In this document: positions 5,241-7,992 of the stretch, piece by piece
How positions within the stretch are numbered: the stretch's first letter is position 1
Layout: every line of letters starts with the position of its first letter
Source: TMED14 sp965657195
GTDB taxonomy: Bacteria; Bacteroidota; Bacteroidia; Flavobacteriales; Schleiferiaceae
Reading direction: 5' to 3'
NCBI GenBank assembly: GCA_965657195.1
Contig: CBFHNK010000072.1
Coordinates: 1 to 7,992, forward strand
Length of the DNA: 7,992 bases
Position numbers and translations under genes: made by a program
The notes under the pieces: generated by a model
What the model was told of the DNA's origin: nothing
What the model saw: only the letters and a program-made list of their open reading frames with translations
Databases searched by the model: none

Positions 5241-5555
5241 TTATTTGAGTTTCACGGCGGTTCCGAAGGCGAGCATTTCTGAGGCGCCCTGCATGATCAT
5301 GGACGTAGTGAAGCGCACGCCCACCACGGCGTCGGCACCCAAGCGTTCGGCGTCTTTCACCATTCTGAAGTAGGCCTCTTCGCGAGAGTCGGCCGCCAGC
5401 TGGGTGTACTCTTCGATTTCGCCTCCGACCAGGTTTTTAAGGCCGGCAAAAATGTCGCGGCCTACGTTGCGAGCGCGCACGGTGCTTCCGCGCACGACTC
5501 CCAGCACTTCGGTGATCTCGTGGCCGGCGATGGTTTCGGTGGTTGCTGTTTTCAT
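5241..5555 (-). CDS. ybjQ: YbjQ/UPF0145 family protein
   Basis: The 104-aa product matches the YbjQ (UPF0145, formerly DUF74) family in length and in motifs: an N-terminal ITEVLGVVRGSTVRARNVGRD (about residues 14-34), a central helix EEYTQLAADSREEAYFRMVKDAERLGADAVVGVRF (48-82), and the closing AFGTAVKL (96-103). Family members form small cyclic oligomers and are sometimes called heavy-metal-binding, but their cellular role is not settled. It is soluble, with no signal peptide or membrane span. It starts at the first ATG. Upstream lies the terminator of the T9SS gene, so it should have its own promoter; the nearest candidate, TAACTTAA just before the ATG, is weak. The 44-aa membrane protein follows after 1 bp and is probably co-transcribed. 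Confidence 0.92.
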   Translation of the reverse strand: MKTATTETIAGHEITEVLGVVRGSTVRARNVGRDIFAGLKNLVGGEIEEYTQLAADSREEAYFRMVKDAERLGADAVVGVRFTTSMIMQGASEMLAFGTAVKLK

Positions 5556-5593
5556 GGGTTTAAGTTAGGGACTACAAACAAACGGATTGGAAT

Positions 5594-5622
5594 AAAAAAA
5601 CCGGCCCCTCGCGGGGCCGGTT
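5594..5622 (-). terminator. Intrinsic terminator of the T9SS-secreted protein gene
   Basis: Read on the minus strand: AACCGGCCCC, loop GCGA, GGGGCCGGTT, followed by a run of seven T residues in total. The 10-bp GC-rich stem lies 21 bp after the stop codon of the secreted-protein gene and before ybjQ, separating the two transcripts. Confidence 0.93.
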
Positions 5623-5642
5623 CCGTTTAACACGTTGAGCGC

Positions 5643-7676
5643 TTAGCGCACCACCTGCAGCGGCAGAGTCTGCGTGCTACCCTCAGACTCGATCTGTACG
5701 AAGTACAAGCCGCTGGTCCACTGGGCGACGTTGAGGGTGAGCTCGGTTCCGCCCTGGGCAGCGCCCGCAGCAACCGTCTGGCCGAGGTTGTTCACGAGGC
5801 GGTAGGTGCACTCACCCGCCACCTGACGAAGGTCCACGCGCACGAGGTCGTTCGCGGGGTTCGGGAAGAGGCGTACTGAAGCGAGGCCGGTTTCGCCCAT
5901 GCCGATTCCGCTCTGGGTCAAATCAACCGACTGGTAGATCTCTTTGGTGGCCATGTCTTGAATCCACACCATCACGCCGAGGTCGTTGAAGTCTTCAACC
6001 GTGTGGGCCACAGCGTGGTCCACTGGCGAGCCTGCGTTGGCCGGAAGCGTGTACGAACCGTTGAACGTGTACGACAGGTTGGTCGCTTGCATCACGCCGT
6101 CGGTGAGGTTGGTCAGGGTGGTTCCGTTTTGGTCCGGAACCATCTTTTTCATAACGTGGTAGAACACCGTCTCGCCGTTGGATTTGACGTTTTGGGTGGT
6201 CGACTTCTCGTAGATCGCCACCTGAAGCGACAGCGTCTTTGAGGTCGTCACCAGCGGAGTTGTGTTGATCACCATGCTCACATTCTGGGCCGTAGCATCG
6301 ATCGTGTAGTACCCGTTGAGGTCCATAAACGACGGAACCGCCTTGTATTGGTTCAAAATGGGCTGGGTGATTTGGCCGGCGTGGCCGTTCCATCCACCGT
6401 CGATTTGGGCGTTCGGAACCGAGTTGACTCCGTAAAGCTGTCGCTTGGCTGCAGCCTCGAGGGTGTAGTAGGGGTCGCCGGTTCCGGGCCAGCTCATCTG
6501 GTACTTGATGTAGTTGTAGTCTCCGGCCGTTTGGGCGTCCATGAGGTTTTTAAAGGTGGTGTTGGCCGGAGCACAGGGTGCGCAGGTCGACGAGCTAAAC
6601 ACTTCGATGAGCGGACGGCGCACCGCGATGCTGTTGACCACCACGACCTGCTTGGTCACGGTGTCGTTGCTCGGATCGCTGTCGGCTTGACCGTTGGGGT
6701 TTGAGGTCCAAAAGTCGACGGTGTAGGTTCCGACGGCTGTTGGGGTCCAGGCCTGGGGGTGCGTCAGCGACGCCGTGGCCGCAGGAGCTACGTTGAGGGT
6801 TGAGACGGTTCCGCTCACTGGTGTGCCACCGTTGACACGGTAGTTCAGGGTGGCGCTCGTGATGGCGTTGCTGCCTCCGTTCAAGAATTCAGCCGTCATG
6901 GTAAACGGAGCCTGACCCAGCACCAAGAAGTCGTCTACGGTTACCTCGTTGCCGATGAAGTTGTTGGCGAGCTGGACGCCCGGAATGAATTCGTAGTAGT
7001 GGTTGTCTGCCGCCGTCGCATCGGTTGAGGCCAAGATGGCCACGCTGGGTGATCCAGCCACCGAGTACGCGGTGGTGCTGTTCACTTGGATTCCGAGCGA
7101 AAGGGTGCTGCCCGTGCAGGCGTTGCGCTGGTCGACGATGTAGATTTTGTTGGTCGATTCCTCGAGCACGATGGACCAGTAGGTCCAGCAGGTGCTGCCT
7201 ACTTGTCCGAACGACGAGAACATCACCCACTGCTGGCGGTTCGGAGCGGTTCCGAAGGTCTTGGTGACGATGAGGTCGTTGGTTCCGACCGAGGCCAAGC
7301 CCCAGATGCACACCGAGTTGTCGGGTATGCTCGCGTCGGGCAATGCGGCCTTGGTGTATCCCGGAGCCGTCGTGGCGTTGACGTCAAAGGTCAGGATGCC
7401 CGAGGTGCTCACTTTGAATTGGGTTACGGCGCTTCCGTTGAACTGAAAAGTGAACGGAATCGTTTGGGTGGTCGACCACGTCGGCGTGGTGGCCGGCGCC
7501 GTCGAAATCGTGGTCCAGGTGGTCGAAAGTCCACCGCCCACGGGGTATTCAGAGTCGGTGTTGAGGCCACCGGGGTTTCCGTTGGTCGTGCTCGGCAGGT
7601 AGTAGTACTGCGCCGAGAGCGGAGCCGCGGCGAGCAAAAGCGCCGCGACCGCCAGTTTGCGTAGGGTTGTGATCAT
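5643..7676 (-). CDS. Secreted Omp28-like protein with T9SS type A sorting domain
   Basis: The 677-aa product has a Sec signal peptide (MITTLRKLAVAALLLAAAPLSA, cleavage near 22/23). Residues ~25-235 are a Ser/Thr-rich beta domain with a Cys pair near 163 and 187. Residues ~245-347 look like an immunoglobulin/CARDB-type beta-sandwich. Residues ~352-590 resemble the Omp28 thioredoxin-like family: RRPLIEVFSSSTCAPCAPA with a CxxC (Cys365, Cys368), and VPNAQIDG with a candidate cis-Pro at 421. Residues 596-677 (VRLFPNPANDLVRVDL ... GLYFVQIESEGSTQTLPLQVVR) form a T9SS type A C-terminal sorting domain, so the protein should cross the outer membrane and be released or attached at the cell surface. The CxxC could support thiol-disulfide chemistry or simply a structural disulfide. 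It has its own terminator. No convincing promoter was found upstream. Confidence 0.9.
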   Translation of the reverse strand: MITTLRKLAVAALLLAAAPLSAQYYYLPSTTNGNPGGLNTDSEYPVGGGLSTTWTTISTAPATTPTWSTTQTIPFTFQFNGSAVTQFKVSTSGILTFDVNATTAPGYTKAALPDASIPDNSVCIWGLASVGTNDLIVTKTFGTAPNRQQWVMFSSFGQVGSTCWTYWSIVLEESTNKIYIVDQRNACTGSTLSLGIQVNSTTAYSVAGSPSVAILASTDATAADNHYYEFIPGVQLANNFIGNEVTVDDFLVLGQAPFTMTAEFLNGGSNAITSATLNYRVNGGTPVSGTVSTLNVAPAATASLTHPQAWTPTAVGTYTVDFWTSNPNGQADSDPSNDTVTKQVVVVNSIAVRRPLIEVFSSSTCAPCAPANTTFKNLMDAQTAGDYNYIKYQMSWPGTGDPYYTLEAAAKRQLYGVNSVPNAQIDGGWNGHAGQITQPILNQYKAVPSFMDLNGYYTIDATAQNVSMVINTTPLVTTSKTLSLQVAIYEKSTTQNVKSNGETVFYHVMKKMVPDQNGTTLTNLTDGVMQATNLSYTFNGSYTLPANAGSPVDHAVAHTVEDFNDLGVMVWIQDMATKEIYQSVDLTQSGIGMGETGLASVRLFPNPANDLVRVDLRQVAGECTYRLVNNLGQTVAAGAAQGGTELTLNVAQWTSGLYFVQIESEGSTQTLPLQVVR

Positions 7677-7735
7677 AATAGTGTGTGTGCGTTAAGAGGT
7701 AAGCAAAATACAACAAGTTTTGCCTAGCTGAGATT

Positions 7736-7804
7736 GTCAAGGTTGGCTTGTTGGCAAGGTTAGCTTGTTGGCAAGGTTGGCCAGGGTGGCGAGGTTAGCT
7801 CGTT
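7736..7804 (+). repeat. 17-bp tandem repeat, four units (locus B)
   Basis: The units are GTCAAGGTTGGCTTGTT (7736-7752), GGCAAGGTTAGCTTGTT (7753-7769), an 18-bp variant GGCAAGGTTGGCCAGGGT (7770-7787), and GGCGAGGTTAGCTCGTT (7788-7804). The consensus GGCAAGGTTGGCTYGTT is the same as at 3023-3056 and in the same orientation. The array lies 60 bp upstream of the secreted-protein start. Confidence 0.85.
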
Positions 7805-7812
7805 GGCTTTTT

Positions 7813-7866
7813 GCGCTGCGCGCTGGGGCCGCTTCGCGGCTAGAGCTGCTTCGCAGCAATTCTCTA
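7813..7866 (+). repeat. Cluster of GC-rich mini-hairpins
   Basis: Three small palindromes follow each other: GCGC-TGC-GCGC (7813-7823), GCCGC-TTC-GCGGC (7828-7840) and GCTGC-TTC-GCAGC (7845-7857). The last is enclosed by TAGAG (7841-7845) and CTCTA (7862-7866). Two share the core GCNGC-TTC-GCNGC. The 9-mer GCGCTGCGC at 7813-7821 recurs at 7963-7971. Confidence 0.6.
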
Positions 7867-7992
7867 AACGGAATTTTCGATTAAATTATTGAAAACGAGA
7901 ATTATAGCCGGTTCGAGAATTTTGAAAAAAAGTAAAATCCGGTTAGAACCGAACGGATTGCTGCGCTGCGCAACTTCGGTGCGTTGTTCCTA

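Larger units (their letters stand above)
7677..7992. other. Gene-free end region, repeat and hairpin mosaic
   Basis: This stretch contains no supported coding frame. From left to right it holds the 5' leader of the secreted-protein gene (with a short GT run at 7681-7689), four 17-bp repeat units, GC-rich mini-hairpins, an AT-rich block with CGAGAATT twice (7896-7903 and 7914-7921), the palindrome CGGTT-AG-AACCG (7940-7951), and another TTGC/GCAA hairpin (7958-7973). Confidence 0.6.

Noticed and set aside
7911..7922. GGTTCGA-like T-loop suggesting a tRNA near 7907-7925
   Set aside because: No matching T-stem, acceptor stem or anticodon arm can be drawn in the AT-rich surroundings.
4534..7959. 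GAACGGATT shared at 4534-4542 and 7951-7959 (AACGGATT also near 5581)
   Set aside because: A single 9-mer without conserved flanks is too short to call a repeat.

Overview
The window is most likely a GC-rich member of the Bacteroidota, probably in or near the Flavobacteriales. Four things point there. A long minus-strand gene carries a type IX secretion (T9SS) C-terminal sorting domain. The sigma factor is the short RpoD type with no region 1.1. The tmRNA tag reads GEYNYALAA, close to known Bacteroidota tags. Matches to the Bacteroidota -33/-7 promoter (TTTG, about 19 nt, TAnnTTTG) occur, while obvious Shine-Dalgarno sequences do not.

Plus strand, 1-4376: the 3' end of pnp (S1 domain plus a very Arg/Gly/Asn-rich repetitive tail) is followed by rpoD, then a 447-aa predicted lipoprotein with a TPR-like segment, then a short spacer with 17-bp tandem repeats and hairpins, then a PlsC-type acyltransferase. 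The acyltransferase stop codon lies inside the first bases of ssrA (tmRNA), which ends at a strong intrinsic terminator at 4400-4423.

Region 4424-5104 is markedly AT-rich against its surroundings. It holds one small minus-strand gene for a C-terminally anchored membrane protein and otherwise nothing clear.

Minus strand, 7676-5105: a 677-aa secreted protein with an Omp28-like thioredoxin-type domain (CAPC motif) and a T9SS sorting domain, its terminator at 5594-5622, then ybjQ, then a 44-aa single-span membrane protein starting one base after the ybjQ stop. The last 316 bases have no gene. They are a mosaic of four more copies of the 17-bp repeat, GC-rich mini-hairpins, and an AT-rich block with short direct and inverted repeats.

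Functionally, the left part is core RNA metabolism and transcription (PNPase, housekeeping sigma, tmRNA) with a phospholipid synthesis enzyme; the right part is cell-envelope and secreted proteins. I see no defence, phage or CRISPR system. The features most worth checking are the dispersed 17-bp repeat family, the plsC/ssrA overlap, the predicted leaderless promoter at the end of rpoD, and two small membrane proteins.
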